64,000 nucleotides of DNA, from positions 4,417,001 through 4,481,000 of the forward strand of contig OY288189.1 of NCBI GenBank assembly GCA_958439205.1. Reading direction: 5' to 3'. The DNA is from an uncultured Allorhizobium sp. Lineage in GTDB: Bacteria > Pseudomonadota > Alphaproteobacteria > Rhizobiales > Rhizobiaceae. The position numbers and the translations under genes are program-made. The notes beneath the pieces are model-generated. The model saw only the letters and a program-made list of their open reading frames with translations. It was not told the origin of the DNA and made no database searches. The stretch's first letter is position 1; the number at the start of each line of letters is the position of its first letter. This document shows positions 44,104 through 52,145 of this stretch, piece after piece.

Positions 44104-45042
44104 TCAGGCCGTCCGGCTCGCAAGAAACAGAATGCCAAAGACCGGTTTTCCGCCATCCATGCGAATGGTGGTGCGGGTCAGAACGAGGACTTCGAAGCCG
44201 TTTTCGGCAAGACGCTGCCGGACATGCCGTTCGGTATGGGCGTAACGCAGGCTCGGGGCCAGCAGGAAACCATCTCCCTCGCCCGCGTCTTCAACCGAAA
44301 AGGCGAAGAGTGCGCCATGCTTTGCAAGCCGCGCCGCAAGCGCAAAGGCATTGGCGAGATCACCGAGATACATCAGCACGTCGGCTGCGGAGACGAGGTC
44401 AGCACGGGCTTCAATAAGGCCATCGTCGAAGAGGCCTGAGCCTGACGGATCGAGCGAAAGATCGGCCTTGGCCAGAAGATCATAGAGGCCCTTTTCCTCG
44501 GCCTTGGCCAGCATGTTGACCGAGAGATCGAAGCCCTCCAAGTGAGAAACCCGACCGCGGATCTCGGCACCGAAGAGACCTGTGCCGCAGCCGAGATCGA
44601 TCGCGACTTCGAACCGCCTGTCGTCATGATCAGCAATCAGCCGGGCGAGCTTGGCCGGAACGGTATAGTCAAGCCGTTCGACGAGTGCCGCATCGAAGCG
44701 ATCGGCATAATCGTCGAAGAGGGCCTCGACATAACGGGAGGGTGGCTGATCCGGGACCTCTTCAGCGCCGAGAAGCGCGAGTTTCAGCCGCGCTCCAAAG
44801 ATGTCCTCCGGGTCGAGTTCCAGCGCACGTCGCAAGGCAGGAACGGCTTTTGACGGCAGGTTCGCCTTCTCGGCATAGTCCGCCAGCCGCACGAGGCCCG
44901 CCGGCCACTCAGGCACTAGTTCCAGCGCCTGCTCCATCAATTCCACGGCTGCCTCATGTTCGCCATTCTCGGCAAGCATGCGGGCGTAATCGGCGCGGCG
45001 GTCGGCGATCACGTCGCCGGAGGAGAACTGGGTGGGGTGCAT
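44104..45042 (-). CDS. TPR-containing class I SAM-dependent methyltransferase
   Basis: The 312-residue protein has two to three TPR-like helical repeats at residues 15-90 (ELMEQALELVPEWPAGLVRLADYAEKA; KAVPALRRALELDPED). A Rossmann methyltransferase domain follows, with the AdoMet motif DLGCGTGLFG near residue 146 and FDLSVNMLAKA as the acidic loop. The substrate is unknown; the fused repeats suggest a protein or peptide partner. The frame is open far upstream but overlaps the next divergent gene; ATG 45042 starts the first repeat. The gene is cytoplasmic and monocistronic. Confidence 0.8.
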   Translation of the reverse strand: MHPTQFSSGDVIADRRADYARMLAENGEHEAAVELMEQALELVPEWPAGLVRLADYAEKANLPSKAVPALRRALELDPEDIFGARLKLALLGAEEVPDQPPSRYVEALFDDYADRFDAALVERLDYTVPAKLARLIADHDDRRFEVAIDLGCGTGLFGAEIRGRVSHLEGFDLSVNMLAKAEEKGLYDLLAKADLSLDPSGSGLFDDGLIEARADLVSAADVLMYLGDLANAFALAARLAKHGALFAFSVEDAGEGDGFLLAPSLRYAHTERHVRQRLAENGFEVLVLTRTTIRMDGGKPVFGILFLASRTA

Positions 45043-45210
45043 CGAAGAGATCCTCGCGCCTTTCCAGCATGGAGTGGGCCAGCATGGAGACGGCTCGCGG
45101 TCTTGACCGATCGCCGGAAAAAACTCAAGTCCTATCGCAAGCCCCTGCTTCGCCGGCTTGCAGGGCGGGCGGGCCGCGCCCATATCAGCGGATGACAACA
45201 GGAGATACGC

Positions 45211-45477
45211 ATGGCTGATGGCATCAATCGATTTCTCGGCGACACCCCTGGCCGCACGCTGGTCAAGCTGATCGTCGTCTCGCTTATCGTCGGCTTCGTG
45301 ATGTCCGTCTTCGGGCTCGATCCGGCCGACCTCCTGAATGGCGTCCGCTACTTCCTGATCGACCTCTGGTATACGGGCTTCGACGCCCTCGGACGGGTCG
45401 GGCAATACCTGCTGATCGGTGCGACGATCGTCATTCCGGCCTTCATCCTGCTGCGTCTCTTCGCCTCCAGGAACTGA
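45211..45477 (+). CDS. Small DUF6460-type membrane protein
   Basis: The 88-residue protein has two membrane helices (TLVKLIVVSLIVGFVMSVFGL and YLLIGATIVIPAFILLRLF). They are joined by DPADLLNGVRYFLIDLWYTGFDALG. I recognise it as the conserved rhizobial family DUF6460; its function is unknown. AGGAG precedes the ATG. A CAP-domain lipoprotein gene follows after 7 bases, so the two are probably cotranscribed. Confidence 0.78.
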   Translation: MADGINRFLGDTPGRTLVKLIVVSLIVGFVMSVFGLDPADLLNGVRYFLIDLWYTGFDALGRVGQYLLIGATIVIPAFILLRLFASRN

Positions 45478-45484
45478 CCCGTCA

Positions 45485-45982
45485 ATGTCGAACATCACCC
45501 TGCCCCGCCGCCGGCTGATCCTCATTTCAGCTGGCCTCCTGACAGCCGCGATCGCCGGCTGCCGCTCGACCGACATCCTCAATCCCGATGACGGCTCGTC
45601 GCGGGCGGAGACAGCGGCAGCGCTGCCGATGGTCAATCGGTTACGCCAATCGCGCGGCCTCTCTTCCTTGTCGCGCAGCCGACCGGCGGAAGTGGCCGCA
45701 ATTGCCCAATCCAAGCGCATGGCACGCGCCGGCGAGATGTCGCATCTGATCGGCTTCAACGACAGCTTCGGGGCCCGCATGAAGGGCCACGGCGTGCCCT
45801 TGCCCGCAGCCGAAAACATCGCGGCCGGCCAGGACACGGTCGAGCGCGCGGTTCAGGCCTGGATCGATTCCAAGCGGCATCTCGACAACATGCTCGGTGG
45901 TTTCAACGGCCTTGGCGTTGCGGTCGCCTGGGATTCCGCTTCCGGCAACCGCCCCTACTGGGCCATGGTGCTCTCGGCCTGA
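45485..45982 (+). CDS. CAP/SCP-domain lipoprotein
   Basis: The 165-residue protein has a twin-arginine-like charged start (LPRRRLILISAG) and a lipobox AIAGC near residue 25, so it is probably a lipoprotein. The body is a CAP domain: VNRLRQSRGL, KRMARAGEMSHLIG, AENIAAGQDTVERAVQAW and SKRHLDNMLGGFNGLGVAV. Bacterial CAP proteins are extracytoplasmic and of uncertain function, possibly lipid or peptide binding. The start at 45485 is chosen so that the signal peptide begins the protein. Confidence 0.83.
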   Translation: MSNITLPRRRLILISAGLLTAAIAGCRSTDILNPDDGSSRAETAAALPMVNRLRQSRGLSSLSRSRPAEVAAIAQSKRMARAGEMSHLIGFNDSFGARMKGHGVPLPAAENIAAGQDTVERAVQAWIDSKRHLDNMLGGFNGLGVAVAWDSASGNRPYWAMVLSA

Positions 45983-46018
45983 GTGATTCTCCTGCTCCGG
46001 TCCCGTCCGGAGCTTTCC

Positions 46019-47365
46019 ATGCACAGCCCATCCGCTTTCCCATCCCGGCCGATCGAGGTCAGCCACCGCAGCGTGCTCGCAATCGCGGTGCCGATGACGC
46101 TCGGTTTCGTCACCACGCCGCTGCTCGGCCTCACCGACACCGCCGTTGTCGGGCGGAGCGGTGACGCGGCGCAACTGGCGGGACTCGCGATTGCAGCGGC
46201 CTTGTTCGACCTGCTGTTTGCCAGCCTGAATTTTCTCCGGGCTTCCACAACGGCACTTGTTGCACAGGCGCAAGGGCGTGGCGAGACGACGGAACTCTTC
46301 GCCGTCTTCTGGCGCTCGATCGTCTTGTCCGTCGGCTTCGGCCTTCTCATCCTGATCGCATCCCCCGCCATTGTCGGCTTCGGTCCGGCGATGATGGGTG
46401 CAGATGGCGGCGTGCAGGCGGCGGCTGCGACCTATATCGGCATCCGCATTCTCGCCGCCGCGGTGACGCTGTCGAACTTCACCCTGCTGGGCTTCGTGCT
46501 CGGACGCGGAATGGGATCCGTCGGTCTTGCGCTGCAGATCCTGCTCAACGGCGTCAATATCGCGATGTCGATCCTGCTCGGCATCACCTTCGGCTTCGGC
46601 ATTGCCGGTGTCGCCTGGGGCACTGTTATCGGCGAGGTTGTCGCCATGCTCGCCGGCTTTGCCTTCATCTTCTGGCGTTATGGGCCGGCCGCCGTTCCCC
46701 ATGTCTCCATGGTCACGGACCGTGCGAAACTGATGGCGCTCTTCCGGCTCAACCGCGATATCCTCATCCGCACCTTTTCGCTGATCACGGCCTTTACCGT
46801 CATGACCCGGATCGGCGCCGGCTTTGGCGCGGTGACGCTGGCTGCCAATGCGGTTCTCATGAACTTCTTCATGATCGCGAGTTTCTATCTCGATGGCATG
46901 GCAACGGCAGCCGAACAGATCACCGGCGAGACGATCGGGGCACGACAGCGCACGGCCTTCGAGCGGGCCGTCAAGCTCACGGGGCTCTGGTCCTTCGGCC
47001 TGGCCTTGGCCAGCCTCGCCTTCTTCCTGATCTTCGGGAATGCGGTCATCGGCTTCATTACCACGGCCGGCGACGTGCGCAGCGTTGCCGAGACCTATCT
47101 CGTCTACGCGGCGCTGACGGCGCTGACCGGAGCGCTCGCCTTTCACATGGACGGCGTCTTCATCGGCGCGACCTGGTCATCGGAGATGCGCAACATGATG
47201 CTCGTGGCGCTTGCGGGTTATCTCGCCAGCGTCGCCGTCCTCGTGCCGTTGTTTTCCAACCACGGGCTTTGGATCGCACTCAACGTGTTTCTCGGGCTGC
47301 GCGGCCTGCTGCTACTCGCAAGGTTGAAGCCGAAGACGGATCAGACCTTCACCGACAGCCAGTGA
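46019..47365 (+). CDS. MATE-family efflux transporter (DinF-like)
   Basis: The 448-residue protein has 12 predicted helices in two similar halves and the MATE start ISHRSVLAIAVPMTLGFVTTPLLGLTDTAVVGR (here beginning VSHRS). It exports cationic drugs or metabolites in exchange for sodium or protons; the sequence resembles the DinF branch. ATG 46019 has GGAG six bases ahead. The last 25 bp overlap the convergent pyrD gene, so the two C-termini are encoded on opposite strands of the same DNA. Confidence 0.9.
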   Translation: MHSPSAFPSRPIEVSHRSVLAIAVPMTLGFVTTPLLGLTDTAVVGRSGDAAQLAGLAIAAALFDLLFASLNFLRASTTALVAQAQGRGETTELFAVFWRSIVLSVGFGLLILIASPAIVGFGPAMMGADGGVQAAAATYIGIRILAAAVTLSNFTLLGFVLGRGMGSVGLALQILLNGVNIAMSILLGITFGFGIAGVAWGTVIGEVVAMLAGFAFIFWRYGPAAVPHVSMVTDRAKLMALFRLNRDILIRTFSLITAFTVMTRIGAGFGAVTLAANAVLMNFFMIASFYLDGMATAAEQITGETIGARQRTAFERAVKLTGLWSFGLALASLAFFLIFGNAVIGFITTAGDVRSVAETYLVYAALTALTGALAFHMDGVFIGATWSSEMRNMMLVALAGYLASVAVLVPLFSNHGLWIALNVFLGLRGLLLLARLKPKTDQTFTDSQ

Positions 47366-48429
47366 TCGAGCCTCGTGTCGCGCAGCTCGCGGATATTGGC
47401 GACCGTTTCGCGATCGAGAAGGGTGGACAGACCTTTCACGATGCGTCCCGGTAGCGCCGGCCCTTCATAGACCATGCAGGAATAAAGCTGCACGAGATCG
47501 GCTCCCGCACGGATCTTCTCCAGCGCCGTTTCCGCGGAGGACACACCGCCAACGCCGATGATCGGAAGGTTGGGTCCGACGCGCTTGCGCATCCGGGCAA
47601 GGACAGCGGTCGACTTGTCGAACAGCGGCGCGCCGGACAAGCCTCCTGCCTCGCCTGCGAGCGTCGCATCAGCAAGGCTGTCGCGGGATAGCGTGGTGTT
47701 CGAGACGATCAGGCCATCAAGATCATGGGCGGCTGCGACCTCGGCGATGTCGTCCATGCCCTCTTCGGTGAGATCGGGTGCGATCTTCAGGAAGACCGGC
47801 AGGCGTTTGCCGGCCTTCAGCCCCTCTTCCGAGCGAGCGGCGAGCACGGCCGACAGCAGCGCATCAAGGCTTTCCTTCGCCTGCAGGTCGCGCAGGCCGG
47901 GCGTGTTGGGCGAGGAGATATTGGCCGTGAAATAGGTCGCCACCGAATAAAAGCGGCGGATGCCCGCGACGTAGTCGGCGATCCGGTCCGTTGCATCCTT
48001 GTTGGCGCCGATATTGACGCCGATGATGCCTGAGCGATCGCCGCGCGCCGAGAGACGCGCCAGCGCTGCGGCATGACCCTCGTTGTTGAAGCCCAGGCGG
48101 TTGATCACCGCGCGGTCGCGCTCCAGGCGGAAGATGCGCGGCTTCGGATTGCCGGTCTGCCCCTTCGGGGTCAGCGTGCCGACTTCGGCAAAACCGAAGC
48201 CGAGCGACAAGAGTGCATCCGGCACTTCGGCATTCTTGTCGTAACCGGCTGCCATGCCGAGCGGATTTGGGAAACGGATGCCGGCGACCGTCTGGGCAAG
48301 ACGTGGATCGGCGGGCGCCTTGCAGGCCGGCACCAAGCCGGTCTTCAGCGCTGCGACAGAAAGACCATGGGCGGTTTCGGCATCAAAGAGAAAGAGGCCG
48401 CGACGGCCGAGCGAGAAAAGGTCAAGCAT
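47341..48429 (-). CDS. pyrD: Dihydroorotate dehydrogenase (quinone), class 2
   Basis: This 362-residue membrane-associated flavoenzyme oxidises dihydroorotate to orotate in pyrimidine synthesis. Class 2 features are present: the N-terminal helices for membrane and quinone contact, NPLGMAAGYDKNAEV, the catalytic-loop NISSPNTPGLRDLQ, and the FMN phosphate site GVGGVSSAETALEKIRAGADLVQLYS. Length is normal. Its start overlaps the stop of the DUF952 gene by one base (TGATG), so the pair is translationally coupled. Confidence 0.95.
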   Translation of the reverse strand: MLDLFSLGRRGLFLFDAETAHGLSVAALKTGLVPACKAPADPRLAQTVAGIRFPNPLGMAAGYDKNAEVPDALLSLGFGFAEVGTLTPKGQTGNPKPRIFRLERDRAVINRLGFNNEGHAAALARLSARGDRSGIIGVNIGANKDATDRIADYVAGIRRFYSVATYFTANISSPNTPGLRDLQAKESLDALLSAVLAARSEEGLKAGKRLPVFLKIAPDLTEEGMDDIAEVAAAHDLDGLIVSNTTLSRDSLADATLAGEAGGLSGAPLFDKSTAVLARMRKRVGPNLPIIGVGGVSSAETALEKIRAGADLVQLYSCMVYEGPALPGRIVKGLSTLLDRETVANIRELRDTRLDHWLSVKV

Positions 48430-48785
48430 CAGCGGTTCTCCTCGACCATGTTCGGAAAGACATGCAGGCCATCATCTCCGAGGGCCAAGGGCTTTTCCCA
48501 CAGCACGGCATCGAGCGGAAGATCGGCATAGAGATGCGGGAACAGATCGCCGCCACGTGACGCCTCCCACTTCAGGGCTTCGCCGAAGAGGGTGGCGTCG
48601 ACAGCGACCAGCAAGAGACCGGCCTGACCTGCAAAATGCAGCCGTGCCGTCTCGATCGCCTGGGCAGCCGTCGAAAAATGGATGTAGCCATCCTTGAGAT
48701 CGATCGACGCGCCTTTGAAAAGCCCGGCCGCGCGGGCCTCCTGCCATAATTCTCTCGGCACGATCTTGTATATGGTCTTGTCCAA
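48429..48785 (-). CDS. DUF952 protein coupled to pyrD
   Basis: The 118-residue cytoplasmic protein reads IYKIVPRELWQEARAAGLFKGA, then DGYIHFSTAAQAIETARLHFAGQAGLLLVAVD and FPHLYADLPLDAVLWEKPL, the pattern of the DUF952 family. Its biochemical role is not known. It appears to start with TTG 48785, as no ATG lies near the conserved start. The TGATG overlap with pyrD makes it the first gene of a two-gene operon, an arrangement I recall as conserved in rhizobia. Confidence 0.82.
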   Translation of the reverse strand: MDKTIYKIVPRELWQEARAAGLFKGASIDLKDGYIHFSTAAQAIETARLHFAGQAGLLLVAVDATLFGEALKWEASRGGDLFPHLYADLPLDAVLWEKPLALGDDGLHVFPNMVEENR

Positions 48786-48883
48786 GGTCCGGTCTCTCGC
48801 AGATCATGAGGGTCGAAGGCGGTTTGCCGCAAACGCGGGCAAATGTCCACGCCCGGCGAGACGGACGACAGGAGGAGGCATCC

Positions 48884-49318
48884 ATGGCCATCAATCAGAC
48901 AACAGTCCTGACATTCGCTTTTCTTGCGCTTTGCACTCCCTTCGCCATGGCGCAGGAGGCCGCGACCGACCGCTATACGCTGGAGAAATCGGAGAGTGGC
49001 TTCGTCCGGCTGGATCGCCAGACGGGCGCGGTCACGCTCTGCACAGAAGCGGAGGGCACGCTCACCTGCCGGATGGCGGCGGACGAACGGGCGGCCTATG
49101 ACGAGGATCTCGCGCGGCTGGAAAAGCGGGTCGAGGCTCTGGAAAAACAGATTGTCGGCAGCACGGTTGCGCGAAGCGGCGAGCTTCCGAGTGATGCCGA
49201 GATCGACCGATCGATCGGGATCATGGAGCGCTTCATGCGGGCCTTCTTCGGCCTGGTACAGGAGTTCCAGGGCGAGGAGCAGCAAACGCAGCAGGGCGCC
49301 GTTCCCAATCGAACCTGA
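48884..49318 (+). CDS. Secreted coiled-coil protein of unknown function
   Basis: The 144-residue protein has a signal peptide (MAINQTTVLTFAFLALCTPFAMAQ). A short domain with two cysteines (VTLCTEAEGTLTCRMAAD) and a heptad-repeat coiled coil (DLARLEKRVEALEKQIV) follow, with an acidic, Gln-rich tail. It is probably periplasmic and oligomeric. GGAGGAGG lies 5 bases before ATG 48884. I do not recognise a characterised family. It is divergent from the DUF952-pyrD operon. Confidence 0.72.
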   Translation: MAINQTTVLTFAFLALCTPFAMAQEAATDRYTLEKSESGFVRLDRQTGAVTLCTEAEGTLTCRMAADERAAYDEDLARLEKRVEALEKQIVGSTVARSGELPSDAEIDRSIGIMERFMRAFFGLVQEFQGEEQQTQQGAVPNRT

Positions 49319-49440
49319 CCGCGACAAGGCCTGCTTTCGCCCATTCGTTGCACGACCATTGTCTAGTGCCTCGGCAAGCGCTAAAAGAAGGACACGCAAT
49401 CGCGCGCAATATGACATCGCTCTTGGGAGGGGGCTGTGAC

Positions 49441-50088
49441 ATGGCTGCATCGACCTTTATCATCGCCGACGATCATCCGCTGTTCCGTGGCGCGCTGCGC
49501 CAGGCCGTGACCGGCATCGACGGAACACAAACCATCATCGAGGCCGGCGATTTCGAAGCGGCACGCAAGGCGGCCGCCGAGCATTCGGATGCGGATCTGA
49601 TGCTGCTTGATCTTGCCATGCCCGGCGTCTCCGGCTTTTCCGGCCTGATGTCGCTTCGCGCGGAATTTGCGAGCCTGCCGTTAGTGATTGTCTCGGCCAC
49701 CGACGATGCCGTCACCATTCGCCGTGCGCTCGAGTTGGGCGCCTCCGGCTTCATCTCCAAATCGGCCGGCATCGACGAAATACGATCGAGCATCCAGTCC
49801 GTGCTGGAAGGCGACATCGCCACACCCGCAAGCTACCAGGGCGGGCAGGAAACCGATCCCGATGTCGCAGATCTCATCAATCGCCTGAGAACCCTGACAC
49901 CACAGCAAAGCCGCGTGCTCGGCATGTTGGGTGAAGGCCTGCTCAACAAGCAGATCGCCTATGAGCTCGGCGTGTCGGAAGCAACGATTAAGGCACATGT
50001 CTCGGCCATCCTGTTGAAGCTCAAGGTGGACAGCCGCACACAGGCCGTCATCCAGCTCGGCAAGATCAACATGGCCATGGTTGCCTGA
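49441..50088 (+). CDS. NarL/LuxR-family response regulator (orphan)
   Basis: The 215-residue protein has a receiver domain with the acidic pair in IIADDHPLFR, phospho-accepting D57 in LLDLAMPG, SATDD and the conserved lysine in FISKSAG. The C-terminal LuxR helix-turn-helix is LTPQQSRVLGMLGEGLLNKQIAYELGVSEATIKAHVSAILLKL. ATG 49441 follows a GGGAGGGGG stretch. No kinase gene is adjacent. The hybrid kinase at 20.1 kb is of the type that usually signals to such regulators, making it a candidate partner. Confidence 0.9.
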   Translation: MAASTFIIADDHPLFRGALRQAVTGIDGTQTIIEAGDFEAARKAAAEHSDADLMLLDLAMPGVSGFSGLMSLRAEFASLPLVIVSATDDAVTIRRALELGASGFISKSAGIDEIRSSIQSVLEGDIATPASYQGGQETDPDVADLINRLRTLTPQQSRVLGMLGEGLLNKQIAYELGVSEATIKAHVSAILLKLKVDSRTQAVIQLGKINMAMVA

Positions 50089-50130
50089 GCGGAGCAGAGG
50101 ATTTTATTCCTTTTCGGCTTTACTAACCGT

Positions 50131-50172
50131 GTTCCATCCTCTAATATTCGCGTCAAAGCCGGAGAATGGAAC
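50131..50172. promoter_or_regulatory. Inverted repeat before the S24-type regulator
   Basis: GTTCCATCCTC (50131-50141) faces GAGAATGGAAC (50162-50172) with one mismatch and a 20-bp spacer. It lies just ahead of the regulator start at 50204 and could be its own operator. Confidence 0.35.
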
Positions 50173-50203
50173 TCGATGTTTCCGGCGCTGAAGAGGCGCG
50201 AAC

Positions 50204-50872
50204 ATGCTTTCGCATGACAGCATATGGGCCGCGATTGATCGGCTGGCGGAGCAGCATTCGCTGACGCCATCAGGTCTTGCGCGCCGGGCGGGCCTCGACC
50301 CTACCTCCTTCAACAAATCCAAGCGTGTCGGCGCCGATGGGCGCATGCGCTGGCCCTCGACCGAATCCATCGCCAAAGTGCTGGAGGCGACAGGCGCCAG
50401 CCTCGACCAGTTCATGCGATACGTCTCTCCCGAAGCCTTGCGCGGCAGCCCCCTGCCCCAGGGCACGTTTCCCCCGCAGGCAAGCTCGATCCCCCTGCTG
50501 GGCATGGCCCAAGCGGGTGCTGGTGGCTTTTTCGACGATGGCGGCTTTCCTGCCGGCCAGGGCTGGGACCTCGTCGAATTCCCGGCAGCGCCCGGCCGCA
50601 ACAACGGCGTCTATGCGCTGGAGGTCCAGGGCGAGAGCATGAAGCCGCTCTACCGCGACGGTGACATCCTGATCGTCGAGCCCGGCGCCCAGGTCCGCCG
50701 TGGTGACCGCGTCGTGGTGAAGACCCGCGAAGGCGAAGTCATGGCGAAGATCCTCGCCCGCCAAAGCGCCAAGTCGATCGAGTTGCAGTCGCTCAACCCA
50801 GACCATCCGCCCCGCACTCTCGACATGAGCGATGTCGAATGGGTGGCGCGGATCATCTGGGCAAGCCAGTAG
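50204..50872 (+). CDS. Helix-turn-helix regulator with S24 (LexA/CI-type) peptidase domain
   Basis: The 222-residue protein has an N-terminal helix-turn-helix (TPSGLARRAGLDPTSFNKSKR) and a C-terminal S24 domain. The catalytic dyad is Ser145 in GESMKP and Lys182 in GEVMAKIL. The spacing of 37 equals Ser119/Lys156 of LexA. Self-cleavage at an Ala-Gly or similar bond is plausible, around GMAQAGAGGF (residues 101-110). This group resembles phage CI-like repressors kept on chromosomes, but no prophage genes are nearby. GAAGAGG precedes the start. A 12-bp gap separates it from the following gene. Confidence 0.87.
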   Translation: MLSHDSIWAAIDRLAEQHSLTPSGLARRAGLDPTSFNKSKRVGADGRMRWPSTESIAKVLEATGASLDQFMRYVSPEALRGSPLPQGTFPPQASSIPLLGMAQAGAGGFFDDGGFPAGQGWDLVEFPAAPGRNNGVYALEVQGESMKPLYRDGDILIVEPGAQVRRGDRVVVKTREGEVMAKILARQSAKSIELQSLNPDHPPRTLDMSDVEWVARIIWASQ

Positions 50873-50884
50873 GAAAACGCACCT

Positions 50885-51598
50885 ATGCGACGCATCGGCA
50901 CCTTCATCGCAGGCGCGATCGGGCTCCTTCTCTGGGCCTATCTGGTCGTGCAGGCCGGCGAGAGTCTGCGGGAAGATCCCGTCGACTACAATATCGAGGA
51001 TCTCGACGTGCCGGATCCCTCAGAGCTCGATCTGCCCGAAGTCGGGGCAGCGGACGATGAGATGATCGAGCCTGCCCCTCAGGCGGAAGCGCGGCGCGCG
51101 GTCCGGGCAATCGAGCCCGAGGTCTTCGGTTCCCCGGCCTTCACCGACAGCGGAGATCTGGAACGTGTTGCCGCACGCGCGCCGCTCTCGCCGGTCGAGG
51201 AGCGGGCACGGCCTAAGGTCGTTCTCCTGCATCGCCCGCTCAGTCTTTCGGCCGGTGTCGTTGCCTTCAACGCTGACCAGCGCATTCGCCTTGCCGATAT
51301 TGCAGAGACAGATCCGGACCGGACCTGTCTTGCGGAAGATGGCACGTCCTGGCCCTGTGGGGTCATGGCCCGCACGCAGCAACGGCTTTTCCTGCGCAAC
51401 CGGTCGCTCACCTGCGAAACAGGCTCTGCTGCATGGCAGGGCGAGATCCGCACGCGCTGCTGGGTCGGCGTTCAGGATGTCTCGTCCTGGCTTGCAAAAT
51501 ACGGGTGGGCTGAGGCCGAGCCCGGCTCCGCCCTTGCCGCACTCTCCGAGGAAGCCCGCGCCGCAAAACGCGGGCTTTTTGGTGACCCTGTGCGGTGA
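50885..51598 (+). CDS. Membrane-anchored thermonuclease-like protein, probably inactive
   Basis: The 237-residue protein has an N-terminal membrane anchor (GTFIAGAIGLLLWAYLVVQAG), a long acidic, Pro-rich linker and a C-terminal domain with the pattern of staphylococcal nuclease relatives. These include RIRLADIAETDPDRTC, WPCGVMARTQQRLFLRNRSLTCE, CWVGVQDVSSWLAKYGWAEA and AKRGLF. The usual calcium-binding aspartate motif (DGDT) before the first strand is absent, so catalysis is doubtful. It is likely periplasmic and cotranscribed with the S24 regulator. Confidence 0.68.
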   Translation: MRRIGTFIAGAIGLLLWAYLVVQAGESLREDPVDYNIEDLDVPDPSELDLPEVGAADDEMIEPAPQAEARRAVRAIEPEVFGSPAFTDSGDLERVAARAPLSPVEERARPKVVLLHRPLSLSAGVVAFNADQRIRLADIAETDPDRTCLAEDGTSWPCGVMARTQQRLFLRNRSLTCETGSAAWQGEIRTRCWVGVQDVSSWLAKYGWAEAEPGSALAALSEEARAAKRGLFGDPVR

Positions 51599-51694
51599 TG
51601 CGAAGGCCGCTACTCGTCACCGCGCGATCGTGTCCCTTGAAAGGCCTCACTGCGCCTCCTACTCTCTGGCGACTGCAACTGGAAAGCACCTTAC

Positions 51695-52108
51695 ATGAAC
51701 AAGCCCGTATCTCCGGAAGAAGCCCTGATCTTCGTCATGGTCATGGCATCGGCCGTCGACAATGCCATGGCCGAAAAGGAACTGGTGCGCATCGGCCAGC
51801 TGATCGACATTCTTCCGGTCTTCGAGAATTTCGACAAGGAACACCTGATCGAGGTTTCGCAACGCTGCGCCACCCTGCTTTCCGGACCGGAAGGTCTTGA
51901 TATCATGCTTGAAACAATCCGCGACGCGCTGCCGGACTGGCTGCATGATACGGCCTATGCGCTGGCTGTCGAGATCGCAGCGGTCGATCTCTCGCTGCGC
52001 GCGGAAGAGTTGCGGCTCCTGCAGATGCTGCGCGACCGCCTGGGGCTCGACAAGCTGGTCTGCGCCGCGCTGGAACGCAGCGCTTCTGCCCGCTATCGCC
52101 GGATCTGA
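51695..52108 (+). CDS. TerB-family protein
   Basis: The 137-residue helical protein matches the TerB/TerB-like fold: SPEEALIFVMVMASAVDNAMAEKELVRIG, then a second acidic-helix half, ALAVEIAAVDLSLRAEELRLLQMLRDRLGL. The two D-x-x-(x)-E clusters are the metal-binding type seen in TerB. The family is linked to tellurite resistance and stress responses, but single genes like this one are common in rhizobia and their role is unclear. The protein is cytoplasmic. Confidence 0.82.
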   Translation: MNKPVSPEEALIFVMVMASAVDNAMAEKELVRIGQLIDILPVFENFDKEHLIEVSQRCATLLSGPEGLDIMLETIRDALPDWLHDTAYALAVEIAAVDLSLRAEELRLLQMLRDRLGLDKLVCAALERSASARYRRI

Positions 52109-52145
52109 CGGCTCTCGGTCAGCTCCGCCGTTCGGCGGGATTGCT

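Noticed and set aside
50131..50150. Alphaproteobacterial SOS box (GTTC-N7-GTTC) before the S24 regulator
   Set aside because: Only one GTTC half is present; the second half is missing.
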